Of a stretch of DNA of 64,000 nt, positions 13,185-23,862 are shown in pieces. The number at the start of each line of letters is the position of its first letter. Within the stretch, counting starts at the first letter, position 1. The stretch comes from Steromphala cineraria (lineage: Eukaryota; Mollusca; Gastropoda; Trochida; Trochidae), in contig OU744730.1 in the NCBI GenBank assembly GCA_916613615.1, positions 34,519,315 through 34,583,314 of the forward strand. Direction: 5' to 3'. A program made the position numbers and the translations under genes. The notes under the pieces are model-generated. The model ran no database searches. It saw only the letters and a program-made list of their open reading frames with translations, and was not told where the DNA came from.

Positions 13185-13330
13185 ACAACGGGCGTGGTTC
13201 GCTGTGGGAGTGGGTTACTCGCTCGTTGCTGAATAAACTGAGAGTTGGCAGGGTTGATTCCCTGCCCCACACTGAAACACAAGTTGACAGACTTGTGCTG
13301 TCACCCTGAATAAGTGACTTTATTCTAATT
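13185..13330 (+). repeat. Possible tRNA-derived SINE fragment
   Basis: ggcagggttgattccctgcc can fold as a T-arm and contains a B-box-like GGTTGATTCC. An A-box-like tgggttactcgc lies about 45 nt before it, and a tail with tgaataagtgactttattct follows. It is too degenerate for a functional tRNA. Confidence 0.35.
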
Positions 13331-13529
13331 GTGCCTTTGTTCGCCTAGCAGGAAATGGAAATCTGGTATAAAGAGTTATGTTGGAAGTGACCTTCTAGAG
13401 ATATATATGGCGGCTTGGGTTAGACCAGGGTTACGGGGCATAGAGCTCTCCGAGTCGGAAACGCGGAGATTTAACGCTATATAACAGTTATCCAATATTA
13501 CCATTATTATTAATATACATTAACCACGC

Positions 13530-14480
13530 AAATTTCGGGACTACTTTTACTTGTAGACTTTAAAAGCATATGATACAGTTGGCTGGTCATTTATAGTTAA
13601 GGTTCACCTATGTTTGACATACAAAGTGTGTGCCGTCAGGGCGATCCTCTATCGCCGTATATATTCATACTACACGTTTGTGCGGAAATACTTGTTTTTA
13701 TGATAAAAAAATTGCATATGATACAACGTTTATTTCAGATAGTTCGGAACGCCTTGTCTTCGCTGTTTATAATGAACTTATTTTTTTGCTAGACTCCAAG
13801 GATTAACATGTAAAAACGCGTCTCATATGTATTGGATAAAAAAAACCGATCAAAATGAAACTATGTCCACAACTAAATTTCAACTGGGACCAAAACGATA
13901 TTGACTTACATGGTATAACCTTTATTCACGATCTTGAATATATAATAGGCAGAAACAATGAAGAAAAGAAGGTGTAAACGGGTTTTAGTGTATTTGGTTT
14001 ACTCATTAACCTAACCTCCTTTTGGAAGAAACACTGTTTTGAAGTGATTAATTGTTCCAAAACTAACCTCCCTGGTGGGATTTCAGCTCCAGAACAGAAC
14101 GGCACGTTAACGATGTATTAGCAGAAAATATTTGGCTGAACAGATCTATATAATTATGCATTGGGCGTACACATGTCTTCTATAAAAAGTGGAATCAAAA
14201 GTGAGTTCGTTTCATTAATTATCTCATTGATTGGGCGGGACTTTTCTTACGTTTTTCGATTTCTCCTTTGATATAAAAACTTTCTGACCCACAATGGCCT
14301 AATTTCTGCTATAAAAAAGAAGCACGTGGATATGAACCAAGTGCGATTATGCCTCAAACACTCTCAAATTTGGTAAAATGTTTGTTTTTAAAACTTACTA
14401 AACACACCTGTCACCACACTGCATTAAATGGGAACAAGTTATCTATAATGAAACCTTCAATGGCTGACCAAAGTACAACA
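13530..14480 (+). mobile_element. Decayed L1-like LINE reverse transcriptase fragment
   Basis: At 13613-13700 the plus strand encodes FDIQSVCRQGDPLSPYIFIL followed by HVCAEIL, the RQGDPLSPYLF motif of L1/Tx1-type reverse transcriptases. Just upstream, a VDFKKAYDT-like motif is broken by an indel. Downstream frames are full of stops. The outer limits are approximate. Confidence 0.65.
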
Positions 14481-14962
14481 TGGTCCCTTCAGATGCACAA
14501 AAGATACTAGAGTTCTATGGTTTGACTATAAGATACTACCTCACATACTTCCCACAAATAGCAGCCTATATAACTTTGGCTATGTTGACAGTTCAATTTC
14601 AGTTTCGGCTCGGAAGTGATCGAGACACCAGTTCATCTATTGTGGTCATGTTAATATGTAATGAAATCTGGCAACAACTGGAAACCCGGTTGCATCAGAA
14701 GGCTCGTATTCAAGTCAAAATTATGTTATGATTGGTAACCCGGATAGGACTATGATCATTTGAATACAATCTTGATGATAATACCTTATATGCAATAGCA
14801 CCAGACGAAGTAAAGGACTATTTCTTGCCAAATGTGCAGCGATCATTGTGTGAATATATTCCTATTCTATAAGTTTTGGTCAACTTGCCGTAATCTATTT
14901 ATCAGAATATTGTTCATGATGATTGTCAAATACCTGAAGGTACTACTTTCCAAATCAAAGAA

Positions 14963-15295
14963 ATGGATGGTATCATTCACAGTCTTTTGGAACAAAGGGG
15001 AATTAGTATGGAAAAAGGTCCAGAAAAAGGGCTACAGTCAATCCAGTCCCGACTCATGCGAGTTATGGGGTCCCTAGGTTCCCTTTACAATTTACTTGAA
15101 CGTAGTAGGGTAAATGGTGCAGACATTGATTTTGATTTGGTCTCTCAACTTGTTGAGAAGGCTATCTGTTGCACTGGTCAGGTGAATGTTGCAATCAACA
15201 AGTGTTTGCCACTAATGTGGCAATGTCCCCCGCCGCTTGGATATGGCGATAGAATTGTCACAATAAGCAAATGCTATATTCCAATTGACAATTAG
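14963..15295 (+). pseudogene. DIRS gag-like ORF remnant
   Basis: QSIQSRLMRVMGSLGSLYNL then LERSRVNGADIDFDLVSQLV and EKAICCTGQVNVAINK resemble the conserved helical segment of the first ORF of DIRS elements (MGPLTxLW ... VDLDxLLxLVExAVxLLGQA). The frame then runs into repeat-like sequence and stops, so most of the protein is missing. Assignment is by pattern and position. Confidence 0.5.
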
Positions 15296-15990
15296 TGCAA
15301 TGGTTCAAGAGACATGGTGTTAACAAGAGTTTCAAAAGTGGCCTTGAAAGTAAGTGACTGGTGTCTGCGTATTTCCCCAATGTAGGCTCTGACCAAATTA
15401 GAAGACATTTGGTGCAGTGGTTTATGAGATATCAAGTAAACAAGAGTTGCAAGAGTGGCCAATGTGGTGACCTAGAATTAAGGTCTAGGTCACCCAAAGT
15501 GACTGGTGTCTGCGTAATCCCTCAATGTAGGATGTGACCAAATTTGAGGATATTTCATGAATCGGTTCATAAGATATAAGAAGTTTCAAAAGTGATCAAA
15601 GAACTGTCGTGGCCTTGAAAGTTAAGGTCAAGGTCATCAACGGTATCTGCGTAGTCCCACAATATAGGCTGTGACTAAATTTGAAGCCATTTTGTAAAAC
15701 AGTTTAAGAGATATTGTATTAACAAGAATTTCAGAGTGGCCGAGGTGCTGTAGTGACCTTGAAAATAATATCAAGGTCACCCGCAGTAACTTGTGTCTGC
15801 ATAATCCCCAGAGGTAAGCTGTGATCAAATTTGAAGACATTGGGTGCAATGGTTCATGAGCTATCGCGTTAACAAGTGTTTCAAAAGTGGTCAAAGTGCC
15901 GTTGTGACCTTGAAAATAAGGTCAAGGTCACCAAAAGTGACTGGTGTCTGCGTAATCCCCAAAGTGAGGCTGTGACCAAATTTGAAGACA
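15290..15990 (+). repeat. Tandem repeat of about 150-170 bp with paired AAGGTCA motifs
   Basis: Four to five diverged units, each with a 'tgaccttgaa...aaggtcaaggtcac' core and a 'gactggtgtctgcgtaatccc' block. It interrupts the DIRS element between its gag-like and RT parts. Related units occur at 59850-60030 and, more distantly, 60040-60900. I take it as the tandem core of a pearl/HINE-type element. Confidence 0.75.
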
Positions 15991-16017
15991 TCGTGAGAAA
16001 TCGCGTTAACAAGGATC

Positions 16018-16640
16018 CGGACGTAAGGGGCGATTTCTCAAGTAAACGAATCCAGACCCCAATTCCTAGTTCCAAAGACGGATAGGGGAAACAGACCTGT
16101 GATAAACCTCAAGAGGTTGAATTCCCATTTGAAGTATCATCACTTCAAGATGGAGGGTCTGTATATGATTAGGGATCTATTGGCAAAAGGGGACTTCATG
16201 TGCAAAATAGATCTCAAAGACGTTTATTTTGCAGTCCCAATGAATAATCAATTTCACAAGTATCTGAGATTTCAGTGGGAAGGGAAGACATTTAAGTGTC
16301 TCCCTTTCGGGCTTGCCACAGCACCACGGACGTTAACGAAATTGTTGAAACCAGTGGTGCGATTCCTACGTCGGATAAGTATGAGATTGATTATCTACCT
16401 AGACGACATGTGGTTGGTGAGCTAAACTCAGGGTCTCCTTACTGTACCTTCTCCAGCGTCTGGGATTCACGATCAATTGGAAAAAATCCCACCTTGGTTT
16501 TGTGATAGACTCTTGAAAGAGAAATGATATTCAAGCTCCCTATGACAAAGATAGATCAGATCAAACAACAATGCAGAGAGGTAATGAAATGCCAGCAGGT
16601 GTCTGTTCGACGCCTCTCCCAATTGATGGCAAACTTCTGT
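16018..16640 (+). pseudogene. DIRS reverse transcriptase, frameshifted
   Basis: INLKRLNSHLKYHHFKMEGL, then KIDLKDVYFAVPMNNQFHKY, LPFGLATAPRTLTKLLKPV and YLDDMWLVS show the RT palm with the catalytic YLDD. After 16425 the frame is lost, but FLGF-like and thumb sequence (ESR..IFKLPMTKIDQIKQQC and later) can be followed in other frames to about 16640. An upstream RPVINLKRLN context sets the orientation. Confidence 0.85.
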
Positions 16641-16735
16641 CCTCTGTGCAGGCGATTCTGCCAGCATCAATTCAATGCCGATTCTTGCAAATGAATTAGA
16701 TTCGAGGCTTAATTCAGGGCAAATCATACGAAAGT

Positions 16736-17251
16736 TTGGTATCTCTGGATCAGAATGCTCGAGCCGAGGTCTCATGGTGGTTGAACCAAATAGAGACCAG
16801 CAATGGGCGGGCAATAATATCGCCCATCCCAGACATGACAATAGACTCGGATGCCTCCAACTCCTGTTGGGGTGCTGTTTGCCAGGGTCAAGTCACTCAG
16901 GGCGTGTGGAGTACGACAGAGTCAACATACCACATCAATGTAAAGGAGCTTCTTGCAGCTCAGTTTGCCCTCAAATCTATTGCCAAAGAGAGAAAGTCAA
17001 TATGTGTGCATCTGCGGGTAGACAATCAGACCGCAATAGCACACATAGTGAGGGGAGGGGGCACACAATCCCATCCGCTGAACATGGTAACAAAGGAGAT
17101 TTGGGATTGGTGTCAGAGCAGACAAATCACTTTGACAGCAGAACACCTTCCAGGTGTGCTGAACACAATAGCAGATTGGCAGTCGAGGAATTACATAGAC
17201 TCGAGCGACTGGAAATTGAATATTTCAATATTTCAATATTCAAACAAATAG
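16736..17251 (+). pseudogene. DIRS RNase H domain
   Basis: DQNARAEVSWWLNQIE precedes an RNase H fold with acidic residues in TIDSDASNSCWGAV, NVKELLAAQFALKSI, LRVDNQTAIAHIV and TIADWQSR. The arrangement after a YLDD RT is the usual one for DIRS. Confidence 0.8.
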
Positions 17252-17599
17252 CCAAGATTTATGGATCTCTGTCGATAGATCTGTTTGCATCTCGACTGTA
17301 CACACAGCTGATCCGGTATGTCAGTTGGAAACCGGATCTAGAGGCAGTGGCCTCTGATGCTTTCCTGATGAAGTGGACAGCCAATCAGGGGATTCTCTAT
17401 GCATTCCGAACCATTCATATTGGTGGGGAGATGCCTTGCGAAATTGAAAAAAGAGGGGGGAGATGGTGTTAGTAGCTCCCCTGTGGCAGGCACAAACTTG
17501 GTACCCCCTCCTGTTGGAGATGGCGAGTGCTCCTCCAATCCGGTTACCAATAACTCCGAATCTACTGACATCCCATCAAGGGGAAAGAGCAAAAATCAC

Positions 17600-18951
17600 T
17601 CTCCCTGGCCGCTTGGAGAATATCCGGAAACCCACAAAAACAAGCGAGCTTTCGAAACGAGCTGCAGACCTTCACGAGAAGGCATGGAGACCAGGAACTC
17701 AGGCAGCTTACGGGGACAGTGGGTTCGCTGGTGTGATATAAGATAAGATAAGATAAATCTTTATTGCCCTTGGAAGGGAATTTGGATTGTCATAAATTGA
17801 GCACAGTAGTAATACAGAATATATAACAGGATATAAAAAGGCTAAAATATACAATAATGACAATTAACAATAATCACATGGTACATGGGTATGGCAGACT
17901 GGAACAGTATAATTTAGATATTTAAATGAGTAATGCTTGCTGGAATGAATGACATCTTGGTGCGCCTTAATTTTACATTCGGAACTCGGTAGCGTCGTCC
18001 GGATGGAAGAAGTTCGTAGCAACTATGCAGATAGTGATCGTTATCTGAAATTATCTTTTTTCCCGCACGCATGAGACTATGTGAATAGATTGATTCTAAC
18101 GTATCAAATTGTCTCCCTGAAATTTTTCCTGCAATGTTGATACAGCAGGCTGATCCCATTCAAGCACCTATTCCCACTGTCATAGAGTACCTTACAATTA
18201 ATTCTCACAGGTCAGCTATATCCAAAAACCATGAATTGGTTGGGGGCATTAAGATTGGACAGACACCGCTGGTATGTGAATACATGCGAGCCATATTTAA
18301 TGAAAGACCCCCTGTTCCCAAGTATCATTGTACTTGGGATGTAGATCAGGTGCTTAACACCATGAAAGATTGGGGTGAAAATGAAAACCTGTCCGACAAA
18401 GCGCTAACCCAAAAGTTGGCAATGTTGCTTGCACTGACCTCTGCAGGTAGATCCTCAGAATACAGCAATTAGACGTCCGGTTTATGTCTAAAAGAGTTGA
18501 CAAAATCACTTTTGAGTTGACAAAGAGAACCAAAACATGTAAACCTGGTAAGTATAGAAAAGATATGGAATTCTCCAGATTCCCTGACGATCAAACCTTG
18601 TGTGTTGTTCAGTCCATAGAGACTTATCTCAAAAGAACGAGATTATGGCGAGAAATGTCTGACGGAGTTTCTCGGCATAATTTACTCATTAGCTTTGTGA
18701 AACCACATGCACAAGTGAAACCTTGTTCTGTGGCAAGATGGTTGAGAGAGGTTCTGACAGAGTCAGGTGTGGATACTGATTTCACACCTCATTCTACAAG
18801 AGCAGCCTCAACCTCAAAAGCCTTGAGGCAAGGGGAATCTGTTCAAGACATACTGAAACAAGAAAAATGGTCAAACCAATCTACTTTTGGTAAATTTTAT
18901 TATAGACCCATCAAAGGCAGTTCGTTCCAATCAGCAGTTTTATCAAGGTAA
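17600..18951 (+). pseudogene. DIRS tyrosine recombinase, split by a LINE insertion and frameshifted
   Basis: The N-terminal part reads KRAADLHEKAWRPGTQAAYG up to about 17741. It resumes at 18146 with QQADPIQAPIPTVIEYLTIN and SHRSAISKNHELVGG. Catalytic elements are visible: the first Arg in TSAGRSSE (near 18450), HSTRAAS (His-x-x-Arg, near 18795) and the Tyr in KFYYRPI (near 18900). A one-base shift separates GRSSE from the rest, and the usual loop between EYL and TINSHRSA is missing. Recombinases of this class integrate a circular DNA intermediate without target duplication. Confidence 0.82.
17743..18140 (-). mobile_element. 5'-truncated CR1/L2-like LINE 3' end inside the DIRS recombinase
   Basis: It begins on the plus strand with (ATAAG)n followed by taaatctttattgcccttgg, which is the reverse complement of a LINE tail ending in (CTTAT)n. 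The same tail is at 30737 (minus) and 36899 (plus). The minus strand encodes the C-terminal LPSGRRYRVPN motif of this family near 17990. A short TGAT at both borders may be the target duplication. Confidence 0.75.
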
Positions 18952-19002
18952 GCTTTAAACTAACACTGGAATATCTTGTCGGAGGTTATGAAATGAAATT
19001 AT

Positions 19003-19047
19003 GGCTTTCATCAGCACACGGAGTGTGTGCAATGAAAGCTTGATTTT
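19003..19047. repeat. Left arm of 45-bp inverted repeat at the DIRS right end
   Basis: These 45 nt are a perfect inverted copy of 25002-25046. They follow the recombinase stop by about 50 nt. DIRS elements carry inverted terminal repeats and an internal complementary region at this place. Confidence 0.8.
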
Positions 19048-19817
19048 ATGATTAACCGAATGCAAGATATGAAAATGTTCCCACCGACCCTGTTCTGTTA
19101 TTTCCAGATAAGGCCAAAGGAATATGTGACTGCTGATGTGACTGCCGACTCTTGGGTTAGATGAAGATTGAAGCTTCCTGTTGCTCTGAAGCTTTTTCGG
19201 GTTCTGTTGATTTGAAGCCTTTCTTTTTCGCGTTCTGTCGATTTGTATTCCTCAGGGAATAAATTTAGAAATTACATGAATGTTTGTTTTTTCTCTCTCG
19301 CTGTTTACCCTCTGGCCATGAGCTGGAACGGGAAAGTGGCGAGAATCTCGCGAGACTTTGAAACCAGGTGGAATCAAGGGAGATAACACTTTCATCTTGC
19401 CTAAAATCAAGGGTTTAGCTTGGTTCGCTGACGAGTAAAGACGTGTTTCGTTTGCTCTCAGTCACTGTGCTAAATATTATCTGTATCTGCTTTACTTCGA
19501 TTTGGTATTGCAAATACTCTTATCAACTTTGGTTGATTATCACTCTTACAACAACTTTGTTGTATTTACATTTCTTGCATTATTTGTTTTACGATAAAAT
19601 AAATAATGTAAATTTCTTTATTTGGGTGTGTGTGTACTTGACCTAATTAGCACGCAGGCTAAGTGCGCTTGGGTCAGCTTGGGTCCTTGATTGAGGGCCT
19701 GAGTGGTCATTGTTCTGTTGCCTAATATCTGCTTCGCGGATAGCTCTCTTGATTGCTGTTACGCAAACACTGCTTCGCGGAGACGTTACGTCATCATAGT
19801 CAAGTAGCATTCGTAGT

Positions 19818-21056
19818 ATGCATTCTGATACTGACGAAGATAGGGACTGGGGTGGGTCTCAGCATGAAGTCGTTGAATACTCAACAGAAGCTGAATATGA
19901 AAGGCTTTCGAAAAGGCAAAAACGAAAGTTAGATGATGACAATAATTCTGATATTTCAGAACCAGAAACGAAATTCATTGCCATACTCTCATCTGTCGAT
20001 CCACGTTCGAATCTCAAGTCTATTTCTGCCATAGCTCTCGCTAAAGAAATTCAGAAACATGTTGGTGACATAGAAAGTTTAAAGAAACTGGAAAGGGGGG
20101 ACATTGTACTTCGGTGCAAATCTAGAGCACAATTGCAGAGAGCACTGGGGTTAACACGTTTGTGTGGCAAGCACATCAAGACCCATATACCAAAAAGCCT
20201 TAGAGAAAGCAGAGGGGTTATTTACAACGTTGACAAAGAGCTCACTGAGAAAGACATTGTTTCAGAACTTAAGACATTCAAGGTAACTGCAGCCAAACGA
20301 CTCCTTAGGGGTAAAGATAAGGAAGTGACCACTTCCGTTTTGCTAACATTCTCCTCTCAAGCTCTCCCTGAGAGAGTTGCAATGTTCTACGAATCCTTTA
20401 AAGTAAGACTGTATGTACCCCCAGCCCTGAGGTGCTATAAATGCCAACGATTTGGTCATACCGCAACAAACTGCAATAGCTCGTCACAAATTTGCCCCCG
20501 TTGTAGTGGTAGTCACACGTACCAGGAATGTCCTTCAAAGGACACTCTTAAGTGCTCCAACTGTGGAGGTAACCATAGTGCTGCATATAAGGGCTGTCCA
20601 AAGAACAAGCAGGCTGTAGAAGTTCAACGTGTACGCGTTGAAAATAAGATTTCCTACAAAGAAGCAGTTAAGGAAAATGCTCCATCATATGCAAGTGTAG
20701 TGGAGAATAGTTCTCAATCTTCAGTCAGCAACACCCAAATCATACAAACACCACAGAACAATGAGATTCCCCCATCTGGTAGAACATCATGCAATTGTAA
20801 ATGCGCTAAACATGGTCCAGAACACCAAAACCAAAACGGTAAGGCACCATCTCACTCCTCTCTGGCAACTTCATCCAACAATTCAGGAATCAGCTCAGAG
20901 AAACTGGTCACTTTTCTATTGGAAGTGCTAACTGTATGTTTCAACTCCCCAAATAGAGATAACCAGATAAGCAAAATAATGGAAGCTGCTAAATGTCATT
21001 TAAAGCTTGATGTACATGAAGACACCTTTAAGTCATTCTCCACTCAGAAGTCATGA
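19818..21056 (+). CDS. LINE ORF1 protein, zinc-knuckle RNA-binding (412 aa)
   Basis: Intact frame. The N-terminal part is acidic (HSDTDEDRDWGG), the middle resembles an RRM-like fold of LINE ORF1 proteins, and near residues 206-260 there are three cysteine knuckles: CYKCQRFGHTATNC, CPRCSGSHTYQEC and CSNCGGNHSAAYKGC. Such proteins coat LINE RNA. The stop TGA overlaps the ORF2 ATG as ATGA at 21053-21056, a stop-restart arrangement. Confidence 0.9.
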   Translation: MHSDTDEDRDWGGSQHEVVEYSTEAEYERLSKRQKRKLDDDNNSDISEPETKFIAILSSVDPRSNLKSISAIALAKEIQKHVGDIESLKKLERGDIVLRCKSRAQLQRALGLTRLCGKHIKTHIPKSLRESRGVIYNVDKELTEKDIVSELKTFKVTAAKRLLRGKDKEVTTSVLLTFSSQALPERVAMFYESFKVRLYVPPALRCYKCQRFGHTATNCNSSSQICPRCSGSHTYQECPSKDTLKCSNCGGNHSAAYKGCPKNKQAVEVQRVRVENKISYKEAVKENAPSYASVVENSSQSSVSNTQIIQTPQNNEIPPSGRTSCNCKCAKHGPEHQNQNGKAPSHSSLATSSNNSGISSEKLVTFLLEVLTVCFNSPNRDNQISKIMEAAKCHLKLDVHEDTFKSFSTQKS

Positions 21057-22735
21057 TGGAGACAGCACTTGTTGTCCTCAGTATATTGCAGTGGAATGCA
21101 CAGAGTTTGGTAGCTCATGGTCCACAGTTGAAGGAGCATATAGGTACACTTAATACTTTACCTGATATAATCTGTGTCCAAGAAACTTTTCTATGGCCAG
21201 ATTGTCAGTTCAGAATAAACGGATATGTCAGCTTCCGTCAGGACCGGGTTACCTTTGATCCTACCACAACCAGCCCTCGTAGAGGCGGATGTGCCATTTT
21301 CGTCAAGACTGAGCTCACATTCAAAGAACATGTTCTTCCTAAACTTAAATTTGAGGCAAATGCTGTTGAAATTTTCAATGATGATAAACTAGCTCTTACC
21401 ATCGTCAATGTTTACAGCAATGGTTCAGCTTCTCTTGGTGATTATTCTAAAATGACGAGGGGCATAAATGGTCCAGTCTTTATCTGTGGTGATTTCAACA
21501 GCCACCATGAGATGTGGGGTTGTAAGAAGACCGATCTTGCTGGGTCAGTCATTGAGGCTTTTCTTGACGAGGCAGATCTAGTTGTTCTCAATACTGGCAA
21601 GGCAACTCGTATTAACCATGGCAATTTAACATATTCCGTACTCGATCTTACTTTAGTATCATCAGTTTTATCTGCTAAATGTGATTGGGATGTTTACAGT
21701 GAAGACTCTCTTGGAAGTGACCACTTTCCAGTATATTCTGAAGTGCAGTTCAGTCCATTAAGATCTTGTAAAAGCTGTGTTCCACGTTGGAAGTTTAGAT
21801 CGGCAGACTGGGATGCTTTTTCTAGACAATGCAGTATTGAAATCACTCCTGATCTTTTATCTACAGATATTGAAGAATCAAATCACAACCTCTCCTGTGA
21901 ACTCATCAGAATATCACAAAATTGCATTGGTAAAACTTCTGGTAAATTCCAACCTAAAGTCTCCCAATACTGGTGGAACAAGGAATGTGAGAAAGCTAAA
22001 CAAGATCGACAAAAAGCTTATAACAAAGTTTGCAGAACCTCACTTCCTGCTGATCTTGAAGCTTTCCGAAAACAGCGTGCAGAATTTCAACGCATTGTCC
22101 GTAGGGTCAAGCGGGCCAGCTGGCGATCTTATATTTCCACAATTAATAGGAACACTCGCCTGTCGGCAGTGTGGTCTAAAGTTAAGAGAATTAGTGGAAC
22201 TAAGAGAAATAACATTCCAGTACTTGGGGCTCATGGAGAAGCTGTTACGAACACGGAAAAAGCAGAACTTCTTGCCCAACATTTTGAAAATACCAGCAGC
22301 CTGGAAAACTTCCCTCTTGATTTCCGAAAAACTGTTACTATTGTAACAAAGAAATTTGAACTTGCCATTGAAGCAGCCAAAGATGAACCATGCCTTACCC
22401 TTGATATGCCCTTCTCACTAATAGAACTAAAGAAGGCAATTTCAAAAGGGAAAAACACGTCCCCAGGTGCTGATGAACTATGCTACGAGCATTTCAAACA
22501 TATGCCAGACAGCTCATTAGAATTAGTAAAAGATGTGATTAATCAGATCTGGCTTTCAGGTAAAATTCCTAAAGTTTGGACAGAAGCTGTCGTCATCCCT
22601 GTTCCAAAACCTGGGAAGGATTCCTCAGCCCCATCATCGTATAGACCTATAGCCTTAACTTCTAATCTGTGTAAGATAATGGAAAGGTTGGTCAGCAATC
22701 GCCTAGTTTCCACATGGAATCAAACCAGCTCCTAA
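21053..22735 (+). CDS. LINE ORF2 part 1: AP endonuclease and start of reverse transcriptase
   Basis: Endonuclease motifs in order: ILQWNAQSL, CVQETFLWP, GGCAIFV, FICGDFNSHHEMWGC and SLGSDHFPVYSE. The RT begins with ISKGKNTSPGADELCYEHFK, AVVIPVPKPGKD and SYRPIALTSNLCKIMERLV. A frameshift near 22700-22730 then leads to a stop (WNQTSS). Confidence 0.92.
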   Translation: MMETALVVLSILQWNAQSLVAHGPQLKEHIGTLNTLPDIICVQETFLWPDCQFRINGYVSFRQDRVTFDPTTTSPRRGGCAIFVKTELTFKEHVLPKLKFEANAVEIFNDDKLALTIVNVYSNGSASLGDYSKMTRGINGPVFICGDFNSHHEMWGCKKTDLAGSVIEAFLDEADLVVLNTGKATRINHGNLTYSVLDLTLVSSVLSAKCDWDVYSEDSLGSDHFPVYSEVQFSPLRSCKSCVPRWKFRSADWDAFSRQCSIEITPDLLSTDIEESNHNLSCELIRISQNCIGKTSGKFQPKVSQYWWNKECEKAKQDRQKAYNKVCRTSLPADLEAFRKQRAEFQRIVRRVKRASWRSYISTINRNTRLSAVWSKVKRISGTKRNNIPVLGAHGEAVTNTEKAELLAQHFENTSSLENFPLDFRKTVTIVTKKFELAIEAAKDEPCLTLDMPFSLIELKKAISKGKNTSPGADELCYEHFKHMPDSSLELVKDVINQIWLSGKIPKVWTEAVVIPVPKPGKDSSAPSSYRPIALTSNLCKIMERLVSNRLVSTWNQTSS

Positions 22736-23862
22736 CCAGACTTCAATCTGGCTTCAGAAAAAATAGGTCATGTACAGATCAACACATTCGACTCCAAACG
22801 GAGGCACAAAAGGCTATAGGTAACCAGGAATACATGATGTGTGTGTTTTTAGATATTGAGAAGGCCTATGATATGCTCTGGAGGCATGGACTTCTCTTCA
22901 AACTCCAAAGTCTTGGAGTCACAGGGCGAATGTTGACGTGGATTAACTCATTTCTTTCAAATAGAACTATTCGAGTCCGCATCGGCCAAGATTTATCTGG
23001 TATCCATGTTATTGAAAATGGAACCCCTCAAGGCAGTGTTATTAGTCCATTATTGTTTAATATCATGATTAATGATATATTTGATGCCTTACCGGTCAAC
23101 ACTGATGCATCACAGTTTGCAGATGATGGAGCACTTTGGAGACGTTTTGGAAATCTTGAGTTTGTTCATAAATCTATCCAAGCTGGTTTAGACTCTGTTT
23201 TCCAATGGTGCTCGCGATGGGGATTCAAAATATCTATATCAAAATCAGTAGCAATGATATTTACCAGACGAAAAACCGATCATCAACTGTTTCTCACTAT
23301 TGGTGACCAGCGCATAAACTTTGTCCCTAATTTCAAGTTTTTAGGAGTCTATTTTGATAGCAAGCTAACATGGGCTCGTCATATTTCTTACTTAAGTGCA
23401 AAATGTTCCAAGGCTTTAAACCTTCTTAAATGTGTTTCTGCAACTAAATGGGGAGCTGATAAATCATCCCTTCTCCTCCTGTATAAAGCTTTAGTCTACT
23501 CAAGATTGGACTATGGGAGCCTGGCATTTATGAGTGCAGCAAAGAGTCATTTAGTTAAACTTGATCGAGTTCAATCTAAAGCTTTAAGGATATGCACTGG
23601 AGCATTCCCAACAACACCAATTGCCGCAATGCAACTGGAATGCTCTGAGCCCCCACTAAAGTATTGCCGCCAAAAATCAGCCCTCAAAACTTATCTTTCA
23701 TTGGCATCTTTAACTGACTACCATTCCGCAAAAGACGTTTTAAATGATTGCACTGAATATGTCATGTGCGACTGGAGTCATGGCAAGTTACCTTTTGGTT
23801 TAGCTGTTGCAATATGCAAGTCAGTGCAAAATTCTAGACATAAAACTAAATGCCTCCTTTAA
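22714..23862 (+). CDS. LINE ORF2 part 2: reverse transcriptase core
   Basis: Continues in another frame: LQSGFRKNRSCTDQHIRL, FLDIEKAYDMLWRHGLLFKL, GTPQGSVISPLLFNIMIND and the catalytic FADDGALW, then FLGVYFDSKLTWARHI of the thumb. A second frameshift lies between about 23800 and 23860. Confidence 0.92.
   Translation: MESNQLLTRLQSGFRKNRSCTDQHIRLQTEAQKAIGNQEYMMCVFLDIEKAYDMLWRHGLLFKLQSLGVTGRMLTWINSFLSNRTIRVRIGQDLSGIHVIENGTPQGSVISPLLFNIMINDIFDALPVNTDASQFADDGALWRRFGNLEFVHKSIQAGLDSVFQWCSRWGFKISISKSVAMIFTRRKTDHQLFLTIGDQRINFVPNFKFLGVYFDSKLTWARHISYLSAKCSKALNLLKCVSATKWGADKSSLLLLYKALVYSRLDYGSLAFMSAAKSHLVKLDRVQSKALRICTGAFPTTPIAAMQLECSEPPLKYCRQKSALKTYLSLASLTDYHSAKDVLNDCTEYVMCDWSHGKLPFGLAVAICKSVQNSRHKTKCLL

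Larger units (their letters stand above)
14900..19411 (+). mobile_element. DIRS-type retroelement, broken, main part
   Basis: Order along the plus strand: gag-like ORF fragment (14963-15235), intruding tandem repeat (15290-15990), reverse transcriptase (about 16018-16640), RNase H (about 16736-17251), tyrosine recombinase (about 17600-18951, split by an inserted LINE end), then the right end with an inverted repeat. RT, RNase H and tyrosine recombinase without a protease or integrase define DIRS elements. Several frameshifts and stops make it inactive. The right end continues after an inserted LINE, at 25011. Confidence 0.85.

Noticed and set aside
13185..13275. Possible tRNA gene
   Set aside because: Only a T-arm-like stem and a degenerate B box are visible; no acceptor stem pairs, so at best a SINE relic.
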